NCBI RefSeq assembly: GCF_050016015.1
Contig: NZ_JBNHEQ010000268.1
Location: forward strand, 1-64,000
From: Trichodesmium sp002260545
GTDB lineage: Bacteria; Cyanobacteriota; Cyanobacteriia; Cyanobacteriales; Microcoleaceae
Reading direction: 5' to 3'
DNA: 64,000 nt
Under the pieces are notes generated by a model, which saw only the letters and a program-made list of their open reading frames with translations, was not told the origin of the DNA and searched no databases. Made by a program: the position numbers and the translations under genes. Below are positions 9,340 to 19,534 of this stretch, piece by piece; positions within the stretch are counted from its first letter, which is position 1, and each line of letters starts with the position of its first letter.

Positions 9340-9946
9340 AGCATTTATAGGTAATAAAACAGTGAACTAAAGTTGAAATTGAAAAAAATTATAATATTTT
9401 CTTTAAGATTGTAAGGGTAAAGGGGTACAAAAGTTAATGCTATTTCCAATGTGGAAGAGAGTAGGGAGTGTGGGGAGGAATGGGAAGTTTAGGAAGTTTG
9501 GGGAGGGTGGGGAGTTTAGGAAGTTTGGGAGGTGTGGGATATCGAAGATATGCAAGCTGCTCCAATCATAAAAAATAAAACTAATCACGCCACAGAAATC
9601 ATCAATTATTTCTCCTTTATACCAATTCCCATCCATTATTGCTATACTTGGGCGATACTTCAGTTATTAACCGCTCGGTACAATCAGAATCATTTTTTTG
9701 CTGATTTTAGCTAGTTTAATGTTAATTATTCTTATGTTTGCTTCTCTGTACGGAAGTTGCATAGGCAAAAATGCGTTTTCCGTTCCGGAATGCTCCGCAA
9801 ACATGTCGCCCTCCCTATAAGTTTAATGTCAGCTCTTAGCTGAAAACGTCCCTACCTACTTCCCTACTCCCCTGCTCAAGTAAATATAGAAAAGTTTTTG
9901 AGAAATGGTATTACTCCCTACTCCCTACTCCCTACTCCCTACTCCC
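9340..9946. other. Intergenic region with G-rich and heptamer repeats
   Basis: No gene seen. It contains a GGGAGGTGTGGG / GGAAGTTT-type minisatellite at about 9455-9540 and a GCATTCCGGAAC-type palindromic fragment near 9775-9800. A (CTCCCTA)n heptamer run at about 9912-9946 touches the stop codon of the next gene. Confidence 0.6.
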
Positions 9947-10447
9947 TTATCTATAAGGATATATAGTACCATCAGGTAAGATTGCGCCTTTTAGTTGGGC
10001 ATCAATAAAGCTGGCTTTGCTAATATCAGTGTCCCGTAAGTCTGCCCCTCTTAAATCAGCATTCCAAAAAACAGCCTCTGTTAAATCAGCCCCGCGCAAA
10101 TTGGCCTTCTGGAGATTTGCCCCCCAAAAGTTAGCTGATTTGAGGATAGACCTCTGTAAGTTAGCTTCTTGTAAGTTGGCACTATCGAATTCTGCTTCTG
10201 TTAAATCTGTATTGGTAAAATTGGCTTTTTCAAGATTTGTATTAGAGAAGTCAGCATTCTTTAATTCTGACCCAGTTACGTTCATTTTTTTATAATTAGA
10301 ATTACTGAGATTTATATTGGAAAGGTTACAATAAAAACATTCTTTTGAGCGTTTTAAAGTTCGTGCTTGCCATTTTGTGTATGCGACTACAGGTGTGGCA
10401 AAAGCTACTGAAGCTAATAGAGTTGTTATTAATATTTTGAGTTTCAT
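9947..10447 (-). CDS. Exported pentapeptide repeat protein
   Basis: A 166-residue protein. I start it at MKLKILITTLL (10447) because a typical signal peptide follows (hydrophobic LLASVAFATPVVA, cleavage likely after VVA). An upstream ATG at 10486 would put 13 polar residues before it. The mature part starts with a CFYC pair, then about 20 A(D/N)LXX pentapeptides. It is probably periplasmic or lumenal. Cyanobacterial lumenal pentapeptide proteins have this layout; function unknown. The stop lies in a heptamer repeat, so the C-terminus (PDGTIYPYR) could vary between strains. Confidence 0.85.
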   Translation of the reverse strand: MKLKILITTLLASVAFATPVVAYTKWQARTLKRSKECFYCNLSNINLSNSNYKKMNVTGSELKNADFSNTNLEKANFTNTDLTEAEFDSANLQEANLQRSILKSANFWGANLQKANLRGADLTEAVFWNADLRGADLRDTDISKASFIDAQLKGAILPDGTIYPYR

Positions 10448-10775
10448 TACATCTTTATCCGGATAAGAGCATACATAGAATGACATTCCACTTTGGGTTT
10501 TCCTGCGGAATGCTGCGCAAACATATCGTGAAAGGGAAACAAAAAAACTTGGCGTTGCTGAATAAAGGTATTATTTTACAGGAGTCAGGAGTCAGGAGTC
10601 AGGAGCTAGAAAGGAGCTTTGTCCGCGCCTTAAAGAGGGAAAATAATAGGTCTGAGTTACACCCCTATTTAGGAATTTCATACCGTGTTTCAGCAATGCC
10701 AAAAACTTTTTCCTTCTTTTCCTCCTGATATAAAATCTGGTAGGATTGGTATAATTAGGTAGTTTTTTAGGAGTT

Positions 10776-10926
10776 ATATTATGTCCGGTAGCATCGGTAT
10801 TGCAAGCGAGAAGGTAAGGAAGAAGGCTCATATTATCTAGGAGAGAAGGAAGAAGAAAAGGAAAAACCTTAAATATGGTTAATATTTCTCCAACTTTTGC
10901 ACAAACGATACCAGGGGACATAATAT
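10776..10926. repeat. MITE-like element, family C
   Basis: 151 bp bounded by ATATTATGTCCGG (10776-10788) and its near complement GGGGACATAATAT (10914-10926). Other copies with the same ATATCANNTCNGG ends but different interiors lie at 26396-26529, 28174-28345, 46160-46344, 48143-48274 and 60505-60632. Confidence 0.7.
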
Positions 10927-11144
10927 GATATCATTCTTCATCAAGACAGTTTCAAAATTATTAGACCTCTCCAGAAAATAAACTTGCTCTTTATTATAAG
11001 ATCAGCTAGAATAGTAAGATTTAGAGACAAAATCATTTTTCGTATCTTTGTTCGTAAGAATAAATTCCCCTGTTCCCTACTAAGCGCAAAAAGTCTATAT
11101 CTTTATTCACCAGATGTCTATTGATAGCCACAATTATAATTGTT

Positions 11145-11170
11145 GTAGGGATGTTCCATAGAACATCCCT
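11145..11170. repeat. Palindrome, GTAGGGATGTTC family
   Basis: GTAGGGATGTTC faces GAACATCCCT across a 4-base centre. It belongs to the same family as 3287-3314, with different inner arms. It sits just downstream of the kinase-WD40 gene. Confidence 0.75.
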
Positions 11171-11213
11171 AAAAGTGATTCTCTAATATTAGGTGATTTT
11201 CATCCAAACAATT

Positions 11214-13298
11214 TTAGAACCTCGAAGGAGAAAAACGCCACAGCTTAATTGTGTCATCAAAACTACCACTAATTAAAGTTTTGCCTTGAGAATCAAAAGT
11301 TAAATTCACCCAGGCGGAATGTCCTTTGAGAGTTCCCATTAAACCACCTGTATGAATTTGCCAGAGTTTAATTGTACCTCCAAAATCTCCACTAGCCAAG
11401 GTGTTACCATCAGGACTAAACTGAAGAGATTGCACTTTTTCTGAATGACCTATTAAAGTACGTTGAGAACGCCTACTTATTTGTCGGTGGTAAGTATTTA
11501 GATCCCAAAGTTTAATCGTATTATCCCAGCTACCACTAGCTAAGGTATTACCATCAGGACTAATAGCGACAGACCATACAGGTCCACTATGACCCTTTAG
11601 TGTGCGTAGTAGTCTACCATAACGCCAATTCCATATTTTGACAGTACCATCATTACTACCACTAGCTAAGGTTTGACCATTAGGACTGAAGACAACAGAC
11701 TGCACTTCATCTAAATGCCCATAAAGAGTATACAATAGTAAACCACTATTAATATCCCAAATTTTTATGGTTTTATCTTTGCTGACACTGGCGATCGTAT
11801 TGCCATCAGGACTAATAGCGACAGAGAAAACATCTTTCAGATGACCATACAAGGTATTTTTCAATCTACCAGTGTAAAGATCCCAAATTTTAATTGTACT
11901 GTCACCACTAGCACTAACTAGGGTGCGACTATCTGGAGTTATAGCAACAGACCATATAGGTCCGTCATGTCCTGATAATGTACCTAAATTTTGCCCACTG
12001 CGTAAATGTAACAGTTGAATACCCCCATCTGTACTGCCACTCGCAACAATGCGACCATCTGGGCTGGTTGCGATCGACCAAACCGGACCTGAAGTTGTTG
12101 CTAAAGTTCGGAGTGGGGAAAGTTGGTCTAGTATTCCTGTAGATGGTGGTAGCGGCGGGAGTTTAGTTGTGTACTCATCTGTTTCGGGCTTGGGTACATA
12201 TGGCTTAACTAAATATGGCTCTCGCTCTACAATAGTGGGCGTTTCTGATAAATCAGAAAGTGATGATTGAGTTTGGGGAGATGGTACGCGAGAACTAATA
12301 ACTAATGATAATAGAGCGATCGCCGCTGCTCCCCAAACAGTTACACTCCACTTTGGTTTTTGCAGGATGACATCTACTGGTGTGGGTCCGTACTTGATAT
12401 CTTTAATAATTTCGGCTGCGGACTGATACCGTTGACGATGGTCTCGTTGCACCATTTTATCTAAGATGCGACCTAGATGACGACTAATTGGATCTTTCAA
12501 ATAGTCTCGCCACACCCATTTATCAGATTTGATATCAAATAGTTCAAATGGTGAAACCATTGTTAATAGATGCAGACAAGTTGCACCTAAACTATATATG
12601 TCACTGTTGGGATAGATTTTCCCCTGTGTTTGTTCTGGGGCAGCATATTCAGCGGAACCATTAATACTGCCTATTGATAGTAGGTCTCCATTAGCAGAAA
12701 TGGTAACACCAAAATCAACTAAAACAAATTCTGGAATAGTTGTGCCTGGTTTTGTCCGACAAATGATATTTTCTGGTTTAATATCTCCGTGAATCAGGTG
12801 ATGGTCATGGATAAACTCCAACACTGGCAACAACTGATTCAATATTTGCCAAATTTTATTTTCATTAAAGACACCATCTTCTATAAGTTCTGTGGCCAGG
12901 TTCCGGCCTTCAATATATTCTTGTACTAAATAACGGTGGCCATCATGTTCTACAGATGCTAATAGCTCCGGAATTTGGGGATGTTTACCGATTTTGTCTA
13001 GCTGTACTGGGTCACAGCTAAATGTCGGGATAATTTCTTGACCTTGAAAAACTAGGTCTTTTCTGTCGTCTAGGTTGACAAATTCTTTAATAATACAAGG
13101 TGGTTTAGAAGGTTTGTCTTGGTCAATGGCTAGAAATGTACGACTCCAGACACTTTCACCTAAAGGTTTGATGGTCTGATAGCGTTCTTTGAGTATAGGT
13201 GGACAATGGGCATAGGCTCCTATTGTCTCATTTTGGCTGACAATTTGCTTGTCACCATCTTCCGGATTTTGGTTGTGAGGATTGATGCGATGATTCAT
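11214..13298 (-). CDS. Ser/Thr protein kinase with WD40 propeller
   Basis: A 694-residue protein; I start at the ATG at 13298 (MNHRINPHNQ) rather than a TTG three codons upstream. A Hanks-type kinase domain covers about residues 35-305: glycine loop LGESVWSRTF, Lys in CIIKEF, catalytic loop HGDIKPENI, DFG in LVDFG and APE in YAAPEQ. One membrane helix follows (WGAAAIALLSLVIS, about 320-335), then a proline-rich linker and seven WD40 repeats ending in KIWD/KLWD-type motifs, enough for one closed propeller. The kinase is probably cytosolic with the propeller on the other side of the membrane. HGD in place of HRD is common in such bacterial kinases. Targets unknown. Confidence 0.93.
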   Translation of the reverse strand: MNHRINPHNQNPEDGDKQIVSQNETIGAYAHCPPILKERYQTIKPLGESVWSRTFLAIDQDKPSKPPCIIKEFVNLDDRKDLVFQGQEIIPTFSCDPVQLDKIGKHPQIPELLASVEHDGHRYLVQEYIEGRNLATELIEDGVFNENKIWQILNQLLPVLEFIHDHHLIHGDIKPENIICRTKPGTTIPEFVLVDFGVTISANGDLLSIGSINGSAEYAAPEQTQGKIYPNSDIYSLGATCLHLLTMVSPFELFDIKSDKWVWRDYLKDPISRHLGRILDKMVQRDHRQRYQSAAEIIKDIKYGPTPVDVILQKPKWSVTVWGAAAIALLSLVISSRVPSPQTQSSLSDLSETPTIVEREPYLVKPYVPKPETDEYTTKLPPLPPSTGILDQLSPLRTLATTSGPVWSIATSPDGRIVASGSTDGGIQLLHLRSGQNLGTLSGHDGPIWSVAITPDSRTLVSASGDSTIKIWDLYTGRLKNTLYGHLKDVFSVAISPDGNTIASVSKDKTIKIWDINSGLLLYTLYGHLDEVQSVVFSPNGQTLASGSNDGTVKIWNWRYGRLLRTLKGHSGPVWSVAISPDGNTLASGSWDNTIKLWDLNTYHRQISRRSQRTLIGHSEKVQSLQFSPDGNTLASGDFGGTIKLWQIHTGGLMGTLKGHSAWVNLTFDSQGKTLISGSFDDTIKLWRFSPSRF

Positions 13299-14369
13299 AA
13301 TCAGCAATCAATTAGCATATTTTTTCTATGATAATATTTATTAGATTTTAGCTACAAATATTATGGAATGGTTAGGGGTTGTTTGACTTTGTAGGAGCAA
13401 TAAATTACAACTAAAAATTTTTGGAGGATAAATGAGTTTTGACTTTAACCTTGAGAAATTAGTAGTTGGATTGGGTTATATACATTTTTTCACTTTTAAT
13501 CTGGGTTGATTATTATTCTTCACAAAAATATACATACTACCTTTGAATATTCTCAGCTTACTCAATTGTTAATTATTTAACAATTTATTATCTATAGTAG
13601 ACATCTCTAGAAAAGAGGGAAGAGGGAACAGGAAATAGGGGGGGGTATTAATTGATAATTTATGGATAATAATTGATTTTATTTTTGATTTTTGGAGATG
13701 TCTAGTAGTTATATTTAGCTTGTGAATAAAAATTATTAGAATTCGGCAACAGGGAACTTCAGAAGTCAGAAGTTAGAGGTTAGAGGTTAGAAGCCAGGAG
13801 TTCTAATAGAGAAGGACATGATATAATTTGGGAAACAGGGAATAGAAAATAAGAAAAACAACTTTATCTCAGTAACTTGAGAAACGCTATAGATAGCAAT
13901 CCTATTTGATTCGTGCAAAAATATTACTGCTTTTTAGGGAAAAGCTCCAGAAAGCAACAGGTGGGAGTTTCAGTTTTATTATTGACTTTTTGGTTTATCA
14001 CAATCTATTTGGAATTGCTACATATATAATATCTTCTTAGAACTTATACAGAAATCGGGTTTATCCAATGGATTTCGTGGTTTTAAAAACAATAATTATG
14101 GCAATCATAATTCTGAATTATGAATTAATTAATTTGCCAAAATTAAATTATACTGTCGTATACTGAATATTTGATAAATTCAGAATTTATAATTTAGAGT
14201 TAAAAGGCATTTTAATTCTAAATTATTGTTAATAATTCATTGATTTAATAATTGTGCATTCTAAATTCTAAATTCTAAATTATTGAATTACTTTTTTATT
14301 GTAAACTAGATAAAAAATTCTGAATTTTTTGATATTTCAGTTTAACCTCATAGTAACTAACAATTAATC
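13299..14369. other. Intergenic region, repeats only
   Basis: About 1.07 kb, no gene seen. It contains a GTTAGAG heptamer repeat at about 13770-13792 and the first of three dispersed copies of a block ending TTGAGAAACGCTATA (about 13832-13885; others near 26311-26376 and, inverted, 19030-19112). An ATTCTAAA tandem tract lies at about 14250-14283. Confidence 0.6.
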
Positions 14370-15356
14370 ATGCCACTAATCCGGATCAAAAAGTCTTGGG
14401 AAATTCCTGAAAAAGAAATTACTCCAGAAAAGGTTTATTTAAACCGCCGTCGGTTTATGAAAAATTTAATTGGTGCTGGTTTGAGTGCTACTGCTTTATC
14501 TACTCTGACAAGTTGTGGTGGGAACTCAAAAACATCTTTAATTTCTGGAGCAGCAACTTTACCAACTATTGGCAAATTTACACCTAATTCCAATTTTGCT
14601 AAAGTTGATCGACCAATAACTGACGAAGCTTTAGCGACAAAATATAACAATTTCTATGAATTTGGCGGTACTAAATCTATTTGGGAAAATGCTCAAAATT
14701 TACCTACTGAAAATTGGAAAGTTGAAGTTACAGGTTTAGTCAAAAATTCTCGTATTTATGACATAGATGAACTACAAAAAAAGTTTCCTCTAGAAGAAAG
14801 AGTATATCGGTTTCGGTGTGTTGAAGCTTGGGCAATGGTGGTACCTTGGATTGGTTTTCCTATGAAGTTATTAATGGCAGATGTGGAACCAACATCAAAA
14901 GCTAAATATGTTCGTTTTACATCTTTTTACGATTCAGAAATTACTAAAGGTCCTGGTTTGTGGGCTAATGGTTATCCTTGGCCTTATACTGAAGGTTTAA
15001 GAATAGATGAAATGGCTAATGAATTAGCTTTTTTTGCTATGGGAATGTATGGTAAGTCATTACCAAAACAAAATGGAGCGCCTTTGAGAGAAGTTATTCC
15101 TTGGAAGTATGGTTTTAAGGGAGCAAAATCAATAGTAAAAATTGAGTTTGTAGAAAAAAGACCTGCAACTTTTTGGAATACTTTGATACCTAATGAATAT
15201 GGTTTTCAAGCCAATGTTAATCCTGAAGTTCCCCATCCTCGATGGTCACAAGCAAATGAAAGGGTATTAAGTGAAGGTGCGAGTTGGTCTTGGGAAAAAC
15301 GTCCGACTTTACTTTACAATGGTTATGGAGAATATGTTGCTAGTCTTTATAGTTAA
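14370..15356 (+). CDS. msrP: Protein-methionine-sulfoxide reductase MsrP
   Basis: A 328-residue molybdopterin enzyme (formerly YedY) that repairs methionine sulfoxide in envelope proteins. The Tat signal is clear: RRRFMKN at 27-33, then a hydrophobic stretch. TLTSCG at 45-50 reads as a lipobox, so it may be anchored as a Tat lipoprotein. The Mo ligand Cys150 lies in YRFRCVEAWAM, and the C-terminal PRWSQANERV is typical. Partner MsrQ, the membrane heme subunit, is not next to it, so electrons must come from elsewhere or from a distant gene. The gene is intact and single. Confidence 0.95.
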   Translation: MPLIRIKKSWEIPEKEITPEKVYLNRRRFMKNLIGAGLSATALSTLTSCGGNSKTSLISGAATLPTIGKFTPNSNFAKVDRPITDEALATKYNNFYEFGGTKSIWENAQNLPTENWKVEVTGLVKNSRIYDIDELQKKFPLEERVYRFRCVEAWAMVVPWIGFPMKLLMADVEPTSKAKYVRFTSFYDSEITKGPGLWANGYPWPYTEGLRIDEMANELAFFAMGMYGKSLPKQNGAPLREVIPWKYGFKGAKSIVKIEFVEKRPATFWNTLIPNEYGFQANVNPEVPHPRWSQANERVLSEGASWSWEKRPTLLYNGYGEYVASLYS

Positions 15357-15617
15357 GTAGGTTTTGGGATTGAGAATTAAGCACATAAATTCAGGAATTA
15401 GAATAGTTTGACTAAATTTACTTCCTTGGCTTAATTTTAAATTTAATTTTGCCTACCTACTTAGAGTTAAGAAAACCAGAAAATAGAGAAACTTAGTTTG
15501 TAGGATATTGATGAAAAAAATTAGGTTTCTCCTGTTAAATTATTAATCCTAATTCCAGAAATTGATAACTACTGCTATACTAATTAAAAATTTCTAGTAA
15601 GCTGACTAATTTTTAAT

Positions 15618-15812
15618 ATGACAATGCAATTAAAAGTTCCATCTATTGCTTGTAGTGGATGTGCAGATACTATTACTAAAGCAATCAAAAATCTTGAGTC
15701 TGAAGCTGATGTCCAAGTGGATGTGGAGCAAAAGATAGTTACAGTAGAAGCTAAAGCATCTGAAGAGTCCATTAAGGAAGTAATTACTGCTTCTGGACAT
15801 ACGGTTGAATAA
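15618..15812 (+). CDS. Atx1-like copper metallochaperone
   Basis: A 64-residue heavy-metal-associated (HMA) domain protein. It would carry Cu(I) to the P1-type ATPases that supply thylakoid plastocyanin. The CxxC site is ACSGC at 12-16, in loop 1. His61 in SGHTVE lies where the cyanobacterial Atx1 has its loop-5 His ligand, which is good support for the Atx1 rather than generic CopZ type. It is full length for the family and stands alone, with a strong terminator 25 bp after the stop. Confidence 0.9.
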   Translation: MTMQLKVPSIACSGCADTITKAIKNLESEADVQVDVEQKIVTVEAKASEESIKEVITASGHTVE

Positions 15813-15836
15813 AAAAAATTTGCTCTAATCTTAACA

Positions 15837-15883
15837 AATAACCTAGAGGACTTGACTTGGATAGACCTCTAGGTTATTTTTTA
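15837..15883 (+). terminator. Intrinsic terminator after atx1-like gene
   Basis: AATAACCTAGAGG (15837-15849) pairs perfectly with CCTCTAGGTTATT (15866-15878), with a 16-nt loop, followed by TTTTT. The A/T-rich base also lets it work weakly in the other direction. Confidence 0.9.
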
Positions 15884-16241
15884 CAAAAGTTGATAATTAG
15901 CAGGAAAAATATAGTTTACAGCGGTTTTCATTTCGGTAGACCACAGGAACGATCTGTGAAATGTCTCTACTGCTTCATAAAACTGATACAAAGCGTCACA
16001 TAACGTGACAAATTGATGTTTACTTCCTGCTGTACGGAGGTTGCATGCAACGTCCCTACCGTTGGCGGTTACTCATCTACAGGCATTGACGGTGAAGCCA
16101 ACCGCATCTTCACAGTCTATACTTACATTTAAGTCTTTGTCAATAGACAAGATTGGACGTTTGCTTCTCCAACCCTCACTGCGCTGTTCTTATATTTATT
16201 CAGTATTTAACACCTTTAACCAAAAAATGAGGTAAGTCTCG
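15884..16241. other. Intergenic region with partial family B element
   Basis: TACAGCGGTTTTCATTTC at 15917-15934, continuing to about 15952, is one inverted end of the family B element seen whole at 38081-38186; the other end is missing. A palindrome GTTGCATGCAAC lies near 16032. GAGGTAAG before 16242 is the ribosome-binding site of the next gene. Confidence 0.6.
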
Positions 16242-17495
16242 ATGAAGATAATGCTTTATTCCCATGATACTTATGGTTTGGGAAACCTACGCAGAATGCT
16301 AACAATTTGCCGATACTTACTAGAGGCAATTCCTCAACTATCAATATTGCTTGTATGTAGTTCTCCAGTAGTGCATAGTTTTCGGATGCCAAAAGGACTT
16401 GATTACATTAAGCTTCCATGTATTGGTAGAAATGAGTATGGTGAACTCGCAGTTAAATATCTGGGAACTGAAATAAAAGAAACTTTTAAACTGCGGTCTG
16501 AGTTAATTAAGATAACGACAATAAATTTTAAACCAGATATTATTTTAGTAGACAAAAAACCTTATGGGTTGCAAGAAGAATTGAGAGATACTCTAGAGTA
16601 TATTAAAAATTCTGATTACTCTCCTAAATTTGTGCTATTACTCAGAGATATACTTGATACTCCTAAAAAAACAATCGCAGAATGGAAAAGCAAGAGATAC
16701 TATGAAGGAATTGAACTGTTTTACGACCAAGTTTGGGTAGTGGGTATGCAGGAAGTTTTTGACATAACTAAAGAATATAAATTTCCTGCTGCAATTTCAG
16801 AAAAAGTCAAACATTGTGGTTACATTCGTCGTAGAGCAGAACGAAAAAATAATGACGAAATACGGCAAGAATTAAATATTAATTATGACGAAAAATTTGT
16901 GTTAGTAACTCCAGGGGGTGGTGCCGATGGTTATCATTTAATTGACAACTATATTTCAGGATTAGATTATTTAGAAAAACAAGATAAAATTAGGAGTTTA
17001 ATTATTTGTGGTCCTGAAATGCCACAGGAAAAGCAAGAAGCACTCCATCGAAAAGTAAGAAAGTATTCTAATGTAAAAATTATCGAGTTTACTGATGAAT
17101 TAATCAGCTATATGAACGTTGCGGATACTATTGTTTCTATGGGTGGATATAATACAGTTTGTGAAATTTTATCCTTGGGTAAACCAGCAGTTATTGTACC
17201 GAGAACTAAGCCAGTTAAAGAACAGTTGATTCGTGCTGAATCTATGGATAAAGTAGGTCTACTCAAGGCAATCCATCCAGACGTATTAGCTCCAGAAAAT
17301 TTGATGATAGCAGTTCTAGAAAAACTAAAAAATACTGCTAAAAATCAGCCTAAATTATTTAACTTAGACTTAGACGGACTACCTCGAATTGTTGACTTGA
17401 CTTACAAGTTACTTTATAGAAAAATATCTACTAATTATAGCTATATTGCTTATAATTATCCTGATGCACAACCTTTAGCAGTAGGTCGAAAATAA
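16242..17495 (+). CDS. Predicted glycosyltransferase (MurG-like fold)
   Basis: A 417-residue GT-B protein of the predicted-glycosyltransferase group related to MurG/GT28. The N-terminal MKIMLYSHDTYGLGNLRRML is the sugar-acceptor side glycine motif. GGGADGYHLI near residue 226 opens the C-terminal Rossmann half, and SMGGYNTVCEIL, then GKPAVIVPR, are the nucleotide-sugar site. There is no membrane segment. GAGGTAAG lies before the start. The decayed neighbour at 17588-18865 is a paralogue and a GT4 enzyme follows, so the cluster probably made a cell-surface glycan. Donor and acceptor unknown. Confidence 0.85.
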   Translation: MKIMLYSHDTYGLGNLRRMLTICRYLLEAIPQLSILLVCSSPVVHSFRMPKGLDYIKLPCIGRNEYGELAVKYLGTEIKETFKLRSELIKITTINFKPDIILVDKKPYGLQEELRDTLEYIKNSDYSPKFVLLLRDILDTPKKTIAEWKSKRYYEGIELFYDQVWVVGMQEVFDITKEYKFPAAISEKVKHCGYIRRRAERKNNDEIRQELNINYDEKFVLVTPGGGADGYHLIDNYISGLDYLEKQDKIRSLIICGPEMPQEKQEALHRKVRKYSNVKIIEFTDELISYMNVADTIVSMGGYNTVCEILSLGKPAVIVPRTKPVKEQLIRAESMDKVGLLKAIHPDVLAPENLMIAVLEKLKNTAKNQPKLFNLDLDGLPRIVDLTYKLLYRKISTNYSYIAYNYPDAQPLAVGRK

Positions 17496-17587
17496 GTATT
17501 TTTTTCGATAGTTTATCCGTAACTTTAGCAAATAATTACCAATCAAGTAAATTACAGCATACATTAAAAATTAGAGGTATTAATTTA

Positions 17588-18865
17588 ATGAAAAAAGTAA
17601 TGTTTTACTGCCAACACCTTCTAGGTATCGGGCATCTAATTAGAAGCATATAAATTGTCAAAGGTTGGGAAAGAAAATTCCATGTTTGTTTTATCAATGG
17701 TGGTGAAGTAATAGAATAATTTCCTATCCCACCTAGTGTGGAAATGGTAAATATTCCTGCCATTAAAACAGATCCATAATTTGAAAAACTTTTGATTCCT
17801 GATGAGTTTGAAACTGTAGAAGAAGTGCTAGAAGCTAGGAAAAATCAGTTGCTGGAAATCTTGGATAGGTTAAAACCTGATATCCTGATAATTGAGTTAT
17901 TTCCTTTTGGCAGAAGAAGGTTTTCTCCAGAATTAATTCCTGTGATAAAACAAGCAAATAAAATATGAACAAAAGTAGTAAGTAGTTTGCGAGATATTGT
18001 AGTACCTAAACAAAATCAGGCACGCCATGAAGAAAAAGTTTGTAAATTAATCAATAAATACTTTGATATGTTATTGGTTCATAGCGACCCAAATTTTATT
18101 CGGTTAGAAGAGACTTTTTCTCGTGTCAATGACTTAAATTGTCAGGTGCATTATACAGGATATGTTGCTCAAAAAGTTCCTAGAGTTGATTGTGAAACTA
18201 GGACTAAAATTCAAGAGAAAAAACCATTAATTTTAGTTAGTGTTGGTGGTGGTAGATTCGGACATGAACTGCTAGAATGTATAGTTAAAACTGCTCCTAT
18301 TTTAAAAGAAAGTTTACCTCATCAGATTCAAACGTTTACCGAAAAATTAAGGTTTAAAGCATCTCCTTTCAGGGACAAAAAAAGTTCCTCTGAACCAATC
18401 CTCTTCTTTTTAAGAAGAGGTAATTATTAATTATTAATTATTGAACAGACCTTTTGTTCCTCAAGAAGTTTGGAAAAACTGCAAGATTTAGCAACAGGTC
18501 AAACTAATATTAATATTCAACGTTAGACACCCCACTTGCTAAATTATATGGAGATTTCCGAACTATCAATTAGTATGTCAGGGTATAACACAACTATGAA
18601 TATATTAATGACTGGTGTTCGAGCAATGATGATTGCTTTTACAGGAAATGGAGACCAAGAACAAACTATGCTGGTAAGAAAATTAGAAGAAATGGGAATT
18701 GTTAAAATTACTCATCCCGAAGATTTAGTACCATAAAAATTTGCCGAACAAATTATCAATTATCTGCAATATGAAGCTACTGTTAGTAAATTCGATTTTG
18801 ATGGTGTAAAAAAAACTGCATTCTATCTGGAAAGCTTGTGTCAGAAAATAGAATCAGTTGTTTAA
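17588..18865 (+). pseudogene. Decayed paralogue of the MurG-like glycosyltransferase
   Basis: From ATG at 17588 the frame reads MKKVMFYCQHLLGIGHLIRS and can be followed to a stop at 18863-18865. It is crossed by in-frame stops at 17651 (TAA), 17717 (TAA), 17777 (TAA), 17966 (TGA), 18524 (TAG) and 18734 (TAA). A 110-bp family A element is inserted at 18336-18445, and a 1-nt loss in an A run near 18474 shifts the frame. Conserved pieces remain (SVGGGRFGHELL, SMSGYNTTMNIL, MGIVKITHPEDLVP) and match the gene just upstream. Most stops can be explained by single transitions (CAA to TAA, TGG to TGA), so decay looks recent. Confidence 0.9.
18336..18445. repeat. Family A element inserted in the pseudogene
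   Basis: An inverted-orientation family A copy: TTACCGAAAAATTAAGG at the left and AATTATTGAA at the right, with AAGAGGTAATTATTAATTATT inside in pieces. Conserved glycosyltransferase sequence lies directly on both sides, so this is an insertion. It gives direct evidence that the family moves. Confidence 0.8.
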
Positions 18866-19534
18866 TTAGTTAATAGTATAGCAATCCTAAATAGGTTTTT
18901 ATTAATGGATAATAATTACCTCTGGTTCAAACCGTTACGGAATTGAATATAAGGAAATATGCTAGCACTTTTTTTCCTCTTGACAAGGGAGGCTAATAAA
19001 CCTGAATTATTTAATTATTAATTATTCTGTATAGCGTTTCTCAAGCTTATGAGGTACACCTATCTTTAATTTCTTTTCTATTCCTTATTTCCCAGTTAAG
19101 TGTTCCCTAAAACCTAGAATTTTGTACCTCACGCTTCTTGGGAATTGCTATAATATTTAATCGTAGGGGTTTGGTCTCCAAACCCAGGTAAAAAATGAGA
19201 TTTAGAAATAAAACCCCTAAAGTTTTTTTCAGAAATCATTTAGGATTAGTATAGTCGCCAGAGCAGTTATGACATTATCAAATTATCGAATATAGGCATA
19301 TTCATTAATGGATCATTACCTTGAGTTTGATCCTCAAGGATTGAATATAAGGAAATATTATTTCTTTGATTTTTTGGTAATAATTTATATCATGTCCGCT
19401 GGTATAGTTTGTGTAAAAGTTGGGGAAATATTTACCTTATGTAAGGTTTTTCCTTTTATCCAATCCTCTCCCTAAAAGAAAGAGGTAATTATCCATTATC
19501 CATTATTGAATGTTCCTTACTTGAATCAAAAATT
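18866..19534. other. Intergenic region with two family A-like copies
   Basis: No gene seen. A family A-like copy at about 18899-19030 includes GGAATTGAATATAAGGAAATAT. An inverted GAGGTAATTATCCATTATCC copy end lies at about 19460-19510. The block TATAGCGTTTCTCAAG (about 19032) and a single ATATCATGTCCG family C end (19387) are also present. Confidence 0.6.

Larger units (their letters stand above)
10448..11213. other. Intergenic region with an inverted-repeat element
   Basis: No gene seen. It contains a GGAGTCA heptamer run (about 10580-10605), the family C element at 10776-10926 and a palindrome at 11145-11170. Confidence 0.6.

Noticed and set aside
10592..10921. 109-aa minus-strand frame
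   Set aside because: It lies across heptamer repeats and a family C element, with no plausible start signal or recognisable sequence.
16041..16235. 64-aa frame before the MurG-like gene
   Set aside because: It starts inside a palindromic repeat (GTTGCATGCAAC), has no family resemblance and overlaps the leader of the next gene.
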